A stretch of 64,000 nt of DNA from Kushneria pakistanensis (GCF_014652795.1 NZ_BMZM01000001.1:310001-374000); one strand, 5' to 3'. Numbered from the stretch's first letter, positions 51,393-60,722 are shown. Made by a program: numbers and translations. Notes: generated from the letters alone by a model not told the origin.

Positions 51393-51983
51393 ATGTCACG
51401 TTTTTCTCGCTTTACCCGCACCGGTGCCCTGGTGCTTGCCGCCGTACTGGGCGCCACCACGCTGTCTGCCTGTACCACCACCAGCCCGTCCGATCGCCAG
51501 AGTCAGGTTGCCAAGCGCGCCGAGCTTGATCAGGGCGTGCAGGAAACGCTTGATCGTCTTTATCGTACGGCGCCCCAGGCGCGCAGCCTGGTGCAACAGG
51601 CCAAAGGCGTGCTGGTCTTCCCGGGTGTGCTCGGAGCAAGCTTTGTATTTGGTGCCAGTCACGGCGATGGCCAGCTGCTGATTGATGGCTCAGATGCCGG
51701 CTACTACACCACGACCAGCGGTTCGATCGGGTTTCAGGCCGGTGCCCAGTCCCAGGCCGTGGTCTATCTCCTGATGTCCGACCAGGCACTCAATCGCGTA
51801 CGCAGCGACAACGGCTGGTCGATTGGCGCCAACGCCGGTGTTGCCGTGGCTGATGTGGGTGCCAACGGTCAAATCACCAACAATACCGCCAATCAGGAAG
51901 TCATTGCCTTTGTCATGAACAATCAGGGCATTCAGGGCGGGGTGTCGCTGGAAGGTGCGAAGATCTCCAAGTCCAGTCCGTAA
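51393..51983 (+). CDS. YSC84-domain lipoprotein
   Basis: 196 residues; ATG 51393 has a strong AAGGAGG upstream. Signal peptide with lipobox LSAC (Cys near 27). The rest is the YSC84/Ysc84-actin-binding-like domain: RTAPQARSLVQQAKGVLVFPGVLGASFVFGASHGDGQL, TTSGSIGFQAGAQSQAVVYLLMSD, and SIGANAGVAVADVGANG. In bacteria these are envelope proteins, possibly lipid-binding; the eukaryotic actin role does not apply. Terminator follows. Confidence 0.88.
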   Translation: MSRFSRFTRTGALVLAAVLGATTLSACTTTSPSDRQSQVAKRAELDQGVQETLDRLYRTAPQARSLVQQAKGVLVFPGVLGASFVFGASHGDGQLLIDGSDAGYYTTTSGSIGFQAGAQSQAVVYLLMSDQALNRVRSDNGWSIGANAGVAVADVGANGQITNNTANQEVIAFVMNNQGIQGGVSLEGAKISKSSP

Positions 51984-52000
51984 CAGTATTTTCTGACACA

Positions 52001-52028
52001 AAAAAACCCACCGGCTGGTGGGTTTTTT
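52001..52028. terminator. Bidirectional rho-independent terminator
   Basis: AAAAAACCCACC (52001-52012), loop GGCT, GGTGGGTTTTTT (52017-52028). Symmetrical A and T runs serve both the YSC84 gene (plus) and the YeeN-like gene (minus). Confidence 0.93.
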
Positions 52029-52045
52029 CATGAAAAGATCTGCGG

Positions 52046-52774
52046 TTACGCGTTTTCCGGCAGCTCGGCGTTGTGGAAGACGTTCTGCACGTCATCCAGG
52101 TCGTTGAGCATGCCCAGAAACTTCTCGAGTTGCGCGACATCGTCACCCTCGACCGGGGCCGTGGTCTGCGGCACGAACTGGATTTCATCGGTTTCAAAAT
52201 CCATCTCGCCGAAGGCATCCAGCAGCGCCTGCTTGGCCCTGGCATACTCGGTGTGCGGCGCAAAGACCGTCAAACGGCCATCCTCGTTTTCGATGTCGGT
52301 AACATCGACATCGGCTTCCATCAGGGCTTCGAGAACAGCGTCTTCATCCTCACCCTTGAAAGCGAAGATAGCGCTGTGATCAAACATGTGGCTGACGCTG
52401 CCCGGCGTGCCGATCTTGGATTTGGTCTTGGTAAAGCAGCCGCGAACGTCACCGAAGGTACGGTTGGGGTTATCGGTCAGACAATCGACGATCACCATGC
52501 AGTTGCCGGGACCAAAGCCTTCATAGCGTGCCGGTGAGAAGTCCTCGCCGCCGGCGCCATTGGCCTTGTCGAGAGCCTTTTCGATCACGTGTGAGGGTAC
52601 CTGATCCTTCTTGGCCCGCTCGATCAGACCGCGCAGGCTCAGATTGCCCGAGGGGTCCGTGCCGCCTGACTTGGCACATACGTAGATTTCACGCCCATAC
52701 TTGCTGTAGACCTTGGTCTTGGCGTCGGCCGTTTTGGCCATGGATTCCTTGCGGTTCTGGAAAGCCCTGCCCAT
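52046..52774 (-). CDS. YebC/PmpR-family protein, YeeN-like
   Basis: 242 residues. It opens [20 protein letters not shown], then [39 protein letters not shown], the hallmark [23 protein letters not shown] and [17 protein letters not shown], ending [14 protein letters not shown]. The architecture and N-terminal AKT...[11 protein letters not shown] fit the YeeN branch more than YebC proper. Family members bind nucleic acid; recent work links YebC proteins to translation of proline-rich stretches. The exact role of the YeeN branch is not settled. Confidence 0.9.
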   Translation of the reverse strand: MGRAFQNRKESMAKTADAKTKVYSKYGREIYVCAKSGGTDPSGNLSLRGLIERAKKDQVPSHVIEKALDKANGAGGEDFSPARYEGFGPGNCMVIVDCLTDNPNRTFGDVRGCFTKTKSKIGTPGSVSHMFDHSAIFAFKGEDEDAVLEALMEADVDVTDIENEDGRLTVFAPHTEYARAKQALLDAFGEMDFETDEIQFVPQTTAPVEGDDVAQLEKFLGMLNDLDDVQNVFHNAELPENA

Positions 52775-52984
52775 ATCGAATTCCGTTCCTTGATTACCAG
52801 TATGCGACGATTTTACTTTAACCCCGCAGGGGGCGAATAGCGTTATTTAAAACGACCCGGGCCAGGGCATGAAAGACGCAGGTCCACGGATATTGCGCAT
52901 CTGCTCTGTTATGCTGCGCGCCCTGCACCTATTGCCTGGCATGACGGGCAGTTCCTCATCTACAGCCTACAAGGATTTGTCCTC

Positions 52985-54397
52985 ATGTCGAATGATGCTT
53001 CCAGCGCTGCACGTTCTACCGACTTTGCCACGCTGACGCTGCCCCCTGAGCTGGCAGATAACCTGGCAACGCTGGGCTATCACGTCATGACGCCCATTCA
53101 GGCCGAAAGCCTGCCGTTGATGCTGGCCGGGCGTGATGTGATCGGGCGCGGGCGCACCGGTTCCGGCAAGACAGCCGCGTTCGGACTGGGCCTGCTGGCC
53201 CGTCTGGACGTCAAGCGCTTTTGCGTGCAGACACTGGTGCTGTGCCCCACACGTGAGCTGGCCGATCAGGTTGGCGAAGAGATCCGGCGCCTGGCCCGCG
53301 GTCTTCATAACGTCAAGGTGCTGACGCTGTGTGGCGGCGTGCCGATCGGGCCACAGCGCGAATCGCTTTATCACGGTGCCCATATCATTGTAGGCACGCC
53401 CGGCCGTATTGATGATCATTTGCGTCGCGGCTCGCTGAGTCTTGACGCTCTTGAAGTGCTGGTACTCGATGAAGCAGACCGCATGCTCGACATGGGGTTT
53501 CAGGACGCGCTGGATGCGATCATTGAGGTGATGCCGCGCCGCCGCCAGACGCTGCTGTTCAGTGCGACCTGGAGCGAGGCGCTGGCGCCGGTGGCGGCCC
53601 GGGTCATGCAGGACCCGGTCACGATCGAGGTAGACACCGATCACGACGAGCAGAGTATTCGTCAGCATTTTTATGGCGTTGAAAGTGACGGCGCACGCCT
53701 TGATGCCCTGAGGCGACTGCTGCTCAAGTTTCGTCCGTCTTCAAGCGTGGTGTTCTGCAATACCCGCCGCGACGTACAAATGGTCAGTGATGCACTCAAT
53801 GATCACGGTTTTGATGCCGTCGCGCTGCACGGCGATATGGAGCAGCGCGACCGCGACCGTACGCTGATCCTGCTGGCCAATGGCAGCGTTTCGATTCTGG
53901 TAGCCACGGACGTGGCCGCCCGCGGGCTGGATATCGAGGCACTCGATGCCGTGTTCAACTACCAGCTGGCCCATGATATGGAAACGCATGTCCACCGTGT
54001 CGGGCGCACCGGACGGGCCGGCGGGCAGGGCACGGCCCATAGCCTGGTCGGTGAGCGCGAACGGGGGCGGCTGTCGCTTTATGAAACGCAGCAGGACGAG
54101 ACGATCACGCTTGAGCCGTTGCCGGCATCGAGCGTGCTTGAGCGCACGCCCTTCAGACCGATGATGGCCACGCTGATGATTGACGCCGGCAAGAAGCAGA
54201 AGATTCGCCCGGGCGATATCGTGGGCGCGCTGACCGGCGAGGCCGGTATTGATGCCGCTCAGGTAGGGAAGATCAAGGTACTGGAGCGCAATGCCTGGGT
54301 AGCAGTGCATCGTGATGTGGCAGATGTTGCACTGACCCATTTAAACAACGGACGCCTGAAGGGGCGCAGCTTTCGCGCGCGTCGGGTGTCACGCTAA
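52985..54397 (+). CDS. dbpA: DEAD-box RNA helicase DbpA
   Basis: 470 residues. Q motif near 33-40 (MTPIQAESLP), Walker A GRTGSGKTAAF near 56, PTRELADQV, GTPGRI, DEAD (VLDEADRMLDMGF near 165), SAT, ARGLDIE, and HRVGRTGRAGG. The C-terminal 75 residues (MMATLMIDAGKKQKIRPGDIVGALTGEAGIDAAQVGKIKV) are the DbpA RNA-recognition domain, which binds hairpin 92 of 23S rRNA. It acts in 50S assembly, around the same A-loop region methylated by RlmE. It stands 100 bases before the RIO kinase. Confidence 0.95.
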   Translation: MSNDASSAARSTDFATLTLPPELADNLATLGYHVMTPIQAESLPLMLAGRDVIGRGRTGSGKTAAFGLGLLARLDVKRFCVQTLVLCPTRELADQVGEEIRRLARGLHNVKVLTLCGGVPIGPQRESLYHGAHIIVGTPGRIDDHLRRGSLSLDALEVLVLDEADRMLDMGFQDALDAIIEVMPRRRQTLLFSATWSEALAPVAARVMQDPVTIEVDTDHDEQSIRQHFYGVESDGARLDALRRLLLKFRPSSSVVFCNTRRDVQMVSDALNDHGFDAVALHGDMEQRDRDRTLILLANGSVSILVATDVAARGLDIEALDAVFNYQLAHDMETHVHRVGRTGRAGGQGTAHSLVGERERGRLSLYETQQDETITLEPLPASSVLERTPFRPMMATLMIDAGKKQKIRPGDIVGALTGEAGIDAAQVGKIKVLERNAWVAVHRDVADVALTHLNNGRLKGRSFRARRVSR

Positions 54398-54496
54398 TCA
54401 TCCGGTATCAGACGCAGGGGCATATGCCTTGGGTCTATACGGTCATCATGACAGTTGTGCCAGACTGGTCATGACAGGAGTGGACAAAGAGGTCGC

Positions 54497-55369
54497 ATGA
54501 AAATTCCCAAACGATTACAGCCGCTGGTGGATGACGGGCTGATCGATGACATCGTGTTTCAGCTCCAGAGTGGCAAGGAAGCCCAGGTCTACGTGGTGCG
54601 CTGCGGCAGCGAGCTTCGCTGTGCCAAGATTTTCAAGGAGGCCAGCAAGCGCAGCTTCAAGCAGGCCGTGCAGTATCAGGAAGGGCGCCAGGTTCGCAAC
54701 AGTCGACGGGCCAGGGCCATGTCCAAGAAAACGCGCTATGGCCAGCGCGAGCAGGAGTCTGCCTGGCTCAATGCCGAGGTAGAAGCCCTGTATCGGCTTT
54801 CGGATGCCGGCGTACGCGTGCCCGAGCCGCACGGCTTTGTTGATGGTGTGCTGCTCATGGAGATGATCGTTGACGGTGAGGGTGACCCGGCCCCGCGCCT
54901 TGACGATATCAGGCTCAGCGAGGCTCAGGCGATCGAGTATCATCACCGCATCGTGGTTGATGTGGCGCGCATGCTGTGTGCCGGGCTGGTTCATGGTGAT
55001 CTGTCGGAGTTCAACGTACTGATCGGGCGTGAAGGGCCGGTCATCATTGATCTGCCCCAGGCCGTTGACGCGGCCGGCAACAACAATGCGCCGCGCATGC
55101 TGCTGCGAGACGTGGACAACATGCGTCGCAGCTTTGGCCGCTATGCGCCGTCGCTTTTGAACACCGACTATGGTCTGGAAATCTGGTCACTGTATGAGGC
55201 CGGAGAGCTTTATCCCGACTATCCGCTCACCGGCACCTTCGATCGCGACAACGCCAGCGTGGATGTCAGTGATCTGCTGGAAGTCATCGAAGACGTGCGC
55301 GAAGAGGAAGAAGAGCGCCGGCGTCGCGAGCAGGAGCAGGATGAGGAGGATCGGGACATCAGTCAGTGA
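54497..55369 (+). CDS. Bacterial RIO-family serine kinase
   Basis: 290 residues from ATG 54497 (AGAGG four bases upstream). ATP-binding segment SGKEAQVYVVRCGSELRCAKIFKE near 26-49, with the RIO flexible loop rich in basic residues (NSRRARAMSKKTRYG). Catalytic loop LVHGDLSEFNVLIG near 170 (Asp, Asn), metal-binding IIDLPQAVD. A Glu/Arg-rich coiled tail closes the protein. RIO kinases in eukaryotes and archaea mature ribosomes; bacterial substrates are largely unknown. Location after dbpA fits ribosome assembly. It converges with the GGDEF-EAL gene, overlapping 11 bases. Confidence 0.9.
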   Translation: MKIPKRLQPLVDDGLIDDIVFQLQSGKEAQVYVVRCGSELRCAKIFKEASKRSFKQAVQYQEGRQVRNSRRARAMSKKTRYGQREQESAWLNAEVEALYRLSDAGVRVPEPHGFVDGVLLMEMIVDGEGDPAPRLDDIRLSEAQAIEYHHRIVVDVARMLCAGLVHGDLSEFNVLIGREGPVIIDLPQAVDAAGNNNAPRMLLRDVDNMRRSFGRYAPSLLNTDYGLEIWSLYEAGELYPDYPLTGTFDRDNASVDVSDLLEVIEDVREEEEERRRREQEQDEEDRDISQ

Positions 55370-57278
55370 GAGGCTGATGCGGATGTGCCGGTATCGCACT
55401 CGAATGCAGCAGTGTTGTCATGTCGGCCTCGCTGATGGGTCGTCCGAAGTGATAACCCTGCAGGCAGTGCGTCCCGAGTTCACACATGATGTGCGCAACC
55501 TCGGCGGACTCCACACCTTCTGCTGTCACATCAAGGCCGCAGGCACGGGCGATCTGAATGATCGCCCGCACAATCGTGATATCACGCCCTGAGTGCGCTT
55601 CGGCAAGCTTGAGCACAAAGCTCTTGTCGATCTTGAGAATGTCCAGTGGCATCCACTGCAGATAGCCCAGCGCGCTGTAGCCGGTACCAAAGTCGTCAAG
55701 GGCCAGCCTGACACCCAGCGCTCGTAGCCGGGCCAGACGCTCAAGCACCGGTTTTTCGTCACTGATATAAAGACTTTCCGTAATTTCGAGAATCAGGCAG
55801 TGTGCCGGCAGGCCGCTCTCCTTCAGGGCGGTCGTCACATGCGTGACGAAGGCTTCTTCACGCAGCTGCACCGGTGAGACATTGACCGACAGGCTTTCAA
55901 ATGCATACCGTTCTCGGCGCCATCGTGCGGCGGTATGGATGACGTCATGCAGCATCTGCCGACCCACCTCGCGGATAAGTCCCTGTTCTTCCAGAAAGGG
56001 GATGAATTCGGCGGGTCCGGGGGCATTGGTGGTTTGCCAGCGCAGCAGTGCTTCGGCGCCCACGATCTGGAAGTCGCGAGAGACAATGGGCTGAAAGAAT
56101 GCCACGAACTCCTGGCGGGTCACTGCCTGGCGCACGCGCAGGGCCAGCTGTTTGCGTCGCTCGATCTGTTCGGCAATCTCACTGTCAAAGCGGCGCAGGC
56201 TGTTGCTGCCGTGTTCCCGGGCATGGCTCAGGGCAATGTCGGCGGCATAAAAAAGGGCATGACCATCGCTGGCATCATCAGGATAGACGGCAAAACCCGT
56301 ACTGAAGGCCGGTACAATGCTGTGGTGATCCAGTACCAGAGGCCGGGCCAGATCGGCCAGCAGTGCCTGGACCACGGGTTCGGCATGCAGGGAATCGGGC
56401 AGCGTCAGCAGCAGCACGAATTCATCGCTGCCCAGGCGGGCCACGCTGCGACTCAATGGCTCGTTTTCAAGGCGCCGCGCGATCTCGAACAGATAACGGT
56501 CGGCAATGTCATGGCCGTACTCTTCATTGATGTCTCCAAATCCGTCCAGGTCGATGTACAAAAGCGCCAGCGGCTGTGTATCGATGGTAATGGTTTCGAG
56601 ATCGCGAAAGAATGCGGCCCGATTCAGGGCACCTGTCAGGGCGTCACGCCAGACCATGCGCTCGATGGCATGACGGTCACGTTCGCTCTTGTAGACATGC
56701 GCCAGTTCGCGCACCAGTGCCAGTACCAGCTCCTGGCTGAACGTAATGTCTTCATCTTCGGTGTAGGAAAAAAGCTCCAGTGCGCCCATGCACTGCTCGC
56801 CAATCCCGATACTGCAGAGAAAACGTCGGGGCATGTTCTCTGGCCAGCGCTTCTCATGAATGAGGCGCTCATCTGTCATGAACTCGAGCGGGCTTGCCTG
56901 TTCAAGCCATGCGCGTGCCGACGCGGTCAGACTGTCGCCGGGGCGGGTCAGCGGGTTTTCGCCTTCACACAGGGCGGATACACGCACTGGTGGAATGATG
57001 TCATCAAAAGGCTTGTACACCACGCGGCAGTAACGCCAGGCGGTATGTTGCAGGAGCGCCTTCAGGGCTACCTGGGTAGCCTTGCGAAGGCGCATGCCAT
57101 CATGGGCGTGGGTGGCTACCTGAGAAACGGCCTGAAGTTTTAGCTGCTCACGATAAAGGCGGCGTGTACTGGTCTCGGCAATATGTTCTGCTTCCTGACG
57201 TGCCTGACGCTCACGCGAAAGCTGCCTTTCCAGGCGCTCGATGATAGCGGGGAGACTTTCCGAGGGAGATCTTTTCAT
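55359..57278 (-). CDS. GGDEF-EAL protein with GAF-like sensor, coupled to H-NOX
   Basis: 639 residues: N-terminal coiled coil (10-50), GAF-like domain (about 55-200), GGDEF domain (about 215-365), EAL domain (about 390-630). The GGDEF signature is RLGSDEF, so the second Gly is Ser and cyclase activity is doubtful. The EAL domain has the full catalytic set: GAEALLRW, NVSPVQL, EITES, DDFGTGYS, KIDKSFV, TAEGVES; it should hydrolyse c-di-GMP. No membrane helix. The ATG overlaps the H-NOX stop (TGATG). In Legionella and Shewanella H-NOX proteins bind and regulate adjacent c-di-GMP enzymes, so regulation by the upstream sensor is likely. Confidence 0.92.
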   Translation of the reverse strand: MKRSPSESLPAIIERLERQLSRERQARQEAEHIAETSTRRLYREQLKLQAVSQVATHAHDGMRLRKATQVALKALLQHTAWRYCRVVYKPFDDIIPPVRVSALCEGENPLTRPGDSLTASARAWLEQASPLEFMTDERLIHEKRWPENMPRRFLCSIGIGEQCMGALELFSYTEDEDITFSQELVLALVRELAHVYKSERDRHAIERMVWRDALTGALNRAAFFRDLETITIDTQPLALLYIDLDGFGDINEEYGHDIADRYLFEIARRLENEPLSRSVARLGSDEFVLLLTLPDSLHAEPVVQALLADLARPLVLDHHSIVPAFSTGFAVYPDDASDGHALFYAADIALSHAREHGSNSLRRFDSEIAEQIERRKQLALRVRQAVTRQEFVAFFQPIVSRDFQIVGAEALLRWQTTNAPGPAEFIPFLEEQGLIREVGRQMLHDVIHTAARWRRERYAFESLSVNVSPVQLREEAFVTHVTTALKESGLPAHCLILEITESLYISDEKPVLERLARLRALGVRLALDDFGTGYSALGYLQWMPLDILKIDKSFVLKLAEAHSGRDITIVRAIIQIARACGLDVTAEGVESAEVAHIMCELGTHCLQGYHFGRPISEADMTTLLHSSAIPAHPHQPLTD

Positions 57279-57811
57279 CAGGTCGTGATATGAAAAAGGC
57301 AGCGCTCATCACCGCGGTGACGACACTGTGTATGGTCGATACCCACGGTTTCGTTGAAATAATCGCTGCAACCCTGCATGAGCCCGTGAGCAAAGCTGCA
57401 GATACCACGTGCCGAACAATATTCCATCACCATGCTGTCGGTACCAACCTCGTAATAATGAAAGACCGGCACGATGGCGTCGGGGTGAAACCTGACCACC
57501 TCGGGATGAATGACATTATTGAGCGCCTTGAGCATGGAAAATGTATTCTGGAAGCGTTCAAGCATGCCCGGATAAATGCCGCCAAGGCGCGGCAGCATTT
57601 CCCGCCCCAGCCATTGCAGACATTCCTGCGGCGTCATGCCCATGTGGTGGCCGGCAGCGCCCACCAGCGCGAACATGTCATGATCATCATAGTTGCCAAG
57701 CGAGGTATAGGCACCATCGACTCTGGCATGCCCGAGTATCTCCTCCCAGGTCTGTTCATCAAAACGACTGACCACAATGTCGTTGAACATATTAAAAATG
57801 ATGCCTTTCAT
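57278..57811 (-). CDS. H-NOX haem-nitric oxide sensor
   Basis: 177 residues from ATG 57811 (AGGG nine bases upstream). The N-terminus MKGIIFNMFNDIVVSRF is the family hallmark. Proximal haem ligand His102 (NVIHPEVV) and propionate-binding Y131-x-S133-x-R135 (YCSAR) fall at the same numbers as in the Thermoanaerobacter tengcongensis H-NOX. Residue 140, the distal Tyr that lets the Thermoanaerobacter protein hold oxygen, is Phe here. That predicts NO binding with oxygen excluded. Soluble, cytoplasmic. It is coupled to the GGDEF-EAL gene and should turn NO into a change in c-di-GMP. Confidence 0.93.
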   Translation of the reverse strand: MKGIIFNMFNDIVVSRFDEQTWEEILGHARVDGAYTSLGNYDDHDMFALVGAAGHHMGMTPQECLQWLGREMLPRLGGIYPGMLERFQNTFSMLKALNNVIHPEVVRFHPDAIVPVFHYYEVGTDSMVMEYCSARGICSFAHGLMQGCSDYFNETVGIDHTQCRHRGDERCLFHITT

Positions 57812-58269
57812 GTTCTGAGCCCTTTCATGACCATCCACCTCTGATCATACGCTGTCTGCGTCACCATATCGGCTAAACAACAGGAGTCTGAAGCGCTGTC
57901 AAGGCGCTTGTGTTGCAAGGTATTTATTCCGGATCGTGCGGTGCTTCAAGTATCCAGGGCAAGAATAGGGCGAGTATGCGGGATACGAATAACAAAAGGC
58001 GGTGTCGTTAACGTCTGCAGGGAAGCCTCTGGCGTGACTACTTAGGATGCCATCAAGGGCAGATTGTGATGTGGGGCAGTCTTTTAGGCTTGACGTTCAG
58101 CAGTCGGCACCATGGCGCAAAAGGCATTGGCAGAAAGATGATCACATACAAGGATCATGGTCGACAGCCTTGAGCGTCCTTTAAACAGGCAGGAAGTGAA
58201 GTATTGAAGGGGAGTAAATGACGCTGCGCCCGTGAGGGGCGCAGCGAACAAGGCAGGTCAGGTGACGTT
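57812..58269. other. Intergenic region between DUF4142 and H-NOX genes
   Basis: 458 bases with no credible gene. It must contain the promoter of the H-NOX operon. Near its left end for the DUF4142 gene, a perfect stem CGCTGCGCCC (58222-58231) with GGGCGCAGCG (58237-58246) lies 24 bases after the DUF4142 stop on the minus strand and probably ends that transcript, though the T-tract is weak. No clear NorR, NsrR or FNR site was recognised. Confidence 0.5.
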
Positions 58270-58851
58270 TTACTGATCGCCGCTCTGCTGCTGCAGTGCC
58301 TTTGCCATGTCAAGATGTTCCTGAAGGCCCGGCAGTGCTTCGGTTGCAAACTGCTTGAGCTCTACATCATCAAGGGTTTCAGAAGCGCGCTTGAAAAACG
58401 CGATGGCTTCTTCATGCGCTTCGACCTGAAGGTCGGCAAAGCTTGAGTCAAACGAGCTGCCATCCTGAACCATCAGCTTGGGTGCGCCGGCCAGGGCGGT
58501 CATGTTGGCCGTGGAGGAAAGATCGAGATCCTTGCTTTCGGCAATGGACTTCAGCTTTTCCTGAACCTCGGTATGATCCTTTTGAATGCGCTCGGCCAAC
58601 TGGCGGGTTTCAGGCGAGATATCGTCCTTGTCCAGCGCCATTTCGGCGGCGTCAAGTTCACCGCTGTTGATGGCAGAGGCACCATCAACAAAGTTTTCCG
58701 GGGTCATCTCTTCCTGATTCTGTTGCTCGACATGGTCTTGCTGCTGATCCATGTCCTGGCTTTGGGCATCCTGTGCCTGGGCGAGCGGAACAGTGGCGCC
58801 AAAAACAAGTGCCAGTGTGCCGGCAAACAAAACGTTGCGCTGGTTGATCAT
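58270..58851 (-). CDS. DUF4142 periplasmic protein
   Basis: 193 residues from ATG 58851 (AAGGAG upstream). Signal peptide ends near PLAQAQD. A Gln/Asp-rich linker leads to the DUF4142 ferritin-like four-helix pattern: NFVDGASAINSGELDAAEMALD, LAERIQKDHTEVQEKLKSIAE, SFDSSFADLQVEAHEEAIAFFKRAS, LKQFATEALPGLQEHLDMAKAL. Conserved His residues in the helices suggest metal binding. Common in bacteria, linked to stress; function unknown. Confidence 0.87.
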   Translation of the reverse strand: MINQRNVLFAGTLALVFGATVPLAQAQDAQSQDMDQQQDHVEQQNQEEMTPENFVDGASAINSGELDAAEMALDKDDISPETRQLAERIQKDHTEVQEKLKSIAESKDLDLSSTANMTALAGAPKLMVQDGSSFDSSFADLQVEAHEEAIAFFKRASETLDDVELKQFATEALPGLQEHLDMAKALQQQSGDQ

Positions 58852-59220
58852 GTCAGTCTCCTTGACGTTGTGACATTCCCTGTAATCGAGGGTCAAAATA
58901 AGGCCAGAGATCAAACCGTTGCCTTATGTGACTGCCTTCAGACTTGTTCAATAATGTTCATGTGTCAACGTTGTGAAAGTCGATATCGGGGCGTTACCTG
59001 CCAATCTTGATATGGATTAATCGGTTCCGACCCTGTTCCCCTGTTCAAAAAAAGGATTGGCAGGGCAAGCGAGCAGCACAACAATGGCTGGCATATCGTT
59101 TTTTGATCAAGAATCTGCAGGCAGGTGGCACCGACTGCCATCCCCCCTTAAAGTGATCGCCATACCCGTTTGCGTGGTTATCACGCCGTATCAATATCCA
59201 TCCGTTCAAGAGAGCCTGCA
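58852..59220. other. Divergent intergenic region between DUF4142 and DUF3817 genes
   Basis: 369 bases without a gene that I can support. A 61-codon minus-strand frame crosses it but has no ribosome site or conserved look. The promoters of both divergent genes must be here; AT-rich segments occur around 58940-58960 and 59045-59115. Confidence 0.45.
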
Positions 59221-59577
59221 GTGAATACACCTGATCTGATTCATACCCGCATGAAGCGACTTCGACTGGTGTCGATACTGGAGGGCACCACGCTTTTACT
59301 GTTGCTGGTGGTGGCCGTACCGCTCAAGCATGTGGCGAACATCCCTCTGGCGGTGTCTCTTTTGGGCCCCGTGCATGGCGTTGCCTTTCTGCTTTATCTG
59401 TCGGTGGTCTTTCGTGTGGTGTCCATGGGCGGCTGGAACGGACTGGATATTGCTCGCATGATTCTGGCGGCCTTCATTCCCTTTGGTGCCTTCATTAATG
59501 CGCCTTTCATGCGCCGTAAGGAGGCTGATCTGGTGCGAATATTCAATGAACGCACGCCCGGTCATCCGGCGCGTTAA
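59221..59577 (+). CDS. DUF3817 membrane protein
   Basis: 118 residues from GTG 59221; ATG 59251 would give 108 residues. Three hydrophobic segments, with the DUF3817 pattern RLRLVSILEGTTLLLLLVVAVPLKH, LLGPVHGVAFLLYL and a C-terminal AAFIPFGAFINAPFMRRKEADL. Small inner-membrane protein of unknown function, often annotated YdzA-like. It converges with the AraC gene, overlapping four bases. Confidence 0.8.
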   Translation: MNTPDLIHTRMKRLRLVSILEGTTLLLLLVVAVPLKHVANIPLAVSLLGPVHGVAFLLYLSVVFRVVSMGGWNGLDIARMILAAFIPFGAFINAPFMRRKEADLVRIFNERTPGHPAR

Positions 59578-60485
59578 TTGCCGAGACGCTGATCACCTGC
59601 CGGCTGGATGCCGAAGTAACGCTTGTACTCCCGGCTGAACTGAGAGGCGCTCTGATAGCCCACGGCGCTGGCAGCACTGCTGACGTTGTGGGTTCTGGCG
59701 GCAATCATGGCGCGGGCCTTTAAAAGGCGAATGCGCTTTTGATACTGCAGTGGGGACAGGCGGGTAAAGCGCTTGAAGTGATGATGAAAGGCCGAGGGGC
59801 TCATGTTGACCTTTTCGGCCAGTGTCTCGACAGACAGCGGCTGCGTGTAGTCGCGATGAAGGGTCTCAAGCGCCCGACCGATGCGCCCATACTGGGTCTG
59901 TTGTTGTAAAAGCTGACGCAGCGACTCGCCCTGCGGTCCCCTGAGGGCTTCAAACAATACTTCACGGATACGTTGCCGACCCAGGGCGCGGCGCATGACC
60001 TCGTCGTGCAGACACTCCAGCAGATGGACCACGCCATGCCCCATGGCGGGGGTCAGCGTCACGGCGGTCATGGGGTCAGGCGGTGTGACATTGTCGGCGG
60101 CGGTCGGCATGACCTGGATCAGTTCGCCGAGCATGATCATGTCGATACCGATCAGAACCCCCAGCATTGGAGCCTGTGGTGTGGCGTACGTCTCGCATTC
60201 AAAGGGCACCGGCATGGCCTGTACCAGATAGTGTCCGGCGCCGTAATGGATCACCCGTTCTCCCAGATATCCTGTCTTTTCACCCTGAGCAATAATGATC
60301 AGCCCCGGTTCGTAGACCAGCGGCGTGCGCGGATGGCTACCATGCAGTGCCATGAGCTGTACGCCATCAAGGGCTGTCGGCATGTAGCCATCCCGATCAA
60401 TCAGTGGTGTGATCAGATCACACATATGCTCAAGCAGGGCATCCTGGGCAGTGTCGTTGGGAGCATGAAGCAGGACATCAGACAT
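59574..60485 (-). CDS. AraC-family regulator of the YqhC type
   Basis: 303 residues from ATG 60485; the open frame starts 58 codons earlier but that part is not conserved. N-terminal AraC_N cupin-like domain (YEPGLIIIAQGEKTGYLG, YLVQAMPVPFECETYATPQAPMLGV), then two helix-turn-helix units near 200-295 (LSVETLAEKVNMSPSAFHHHFKRFT; VSSAASAVGYQSASQFSREYKRYFG). The layout matches E. coli YqhC, which senses aldehydes and activates yqhD. It is divergent from an alcohol dehydrogenase gene, its likely target. Confidence 0.9.
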   Translation of the reverse strand: MSDVLLHAPNDTAQDALLEHMCDLITPLIDRDGYMPTALDGVQLMALHGSHPRTPLVYEPGLIIIAQGEKTGYLGERVIHYGAGHYLVQAMPVPFECETYATPQAPMLGVLIGIDMIMLGELIQVMPTAADNVTPPDPMTAVTLTPAMGHGVVHLLECLHDEVMRRALGRQRIREVLFEALRGPQGESLRQLLQQQTQYGRIGRALETLHRDYTQPLSVETLAEKVNMSPSAFHHHFKRFTRLSPLQYQKRIRLLKARAMIAARTHNVSSAASAVGYQSASQFSREYKRYFGIQPAGDQRLGN

Positions 60486-60572
60486 GAGAGGAAAACATCC
60501 GTTATTCGTGGCAGTCCGGGCATGGTGCGAGCAATGGCCGGATTGTGCATATAAAAAGCGAAAATAATACCT

Positions 60573-60591
60573 TGTAACGAGTAATGTTGCA
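60573..60591. promoter_or_regulatory. Candidate AraC operator
   Basis: TGTAAC (60573-60578) and GTTGCA (60586-60591) form an inverted repeat with one mismatch in the AraC/dehydrogenase divergent gap, just beside an AT-rich -10-like region. Confidence 0.3.
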
Positions 60592-60722
60592 GGAATAGGC
60601 AAGGACAAGGCAGGACCGTGTATGGCGTAACAGTGCCCCCGGGGCCAGACTGATGGCACTTGAAGGTACCCGCGCGAATGTGGGTATCCGGTTTTGACGC
60701 GTCATGCGCAGGAGAAGTATTC

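Noticed and set aside
55935-57143. 402-codon plus-strand frame opposite the GGDEF-EAL gene
   Set aside because: Antisense shadow; the minus strand has all EAL catalytic motifs.
59045-59230. 61-codon minus-strand frame in the DUF4142/DUF3817 gap
   Set aside because: No ribosome site, Cys/Arg/His-rich product and no hydrophobic or domain pattern; it also runs into the DUF3817 start region.
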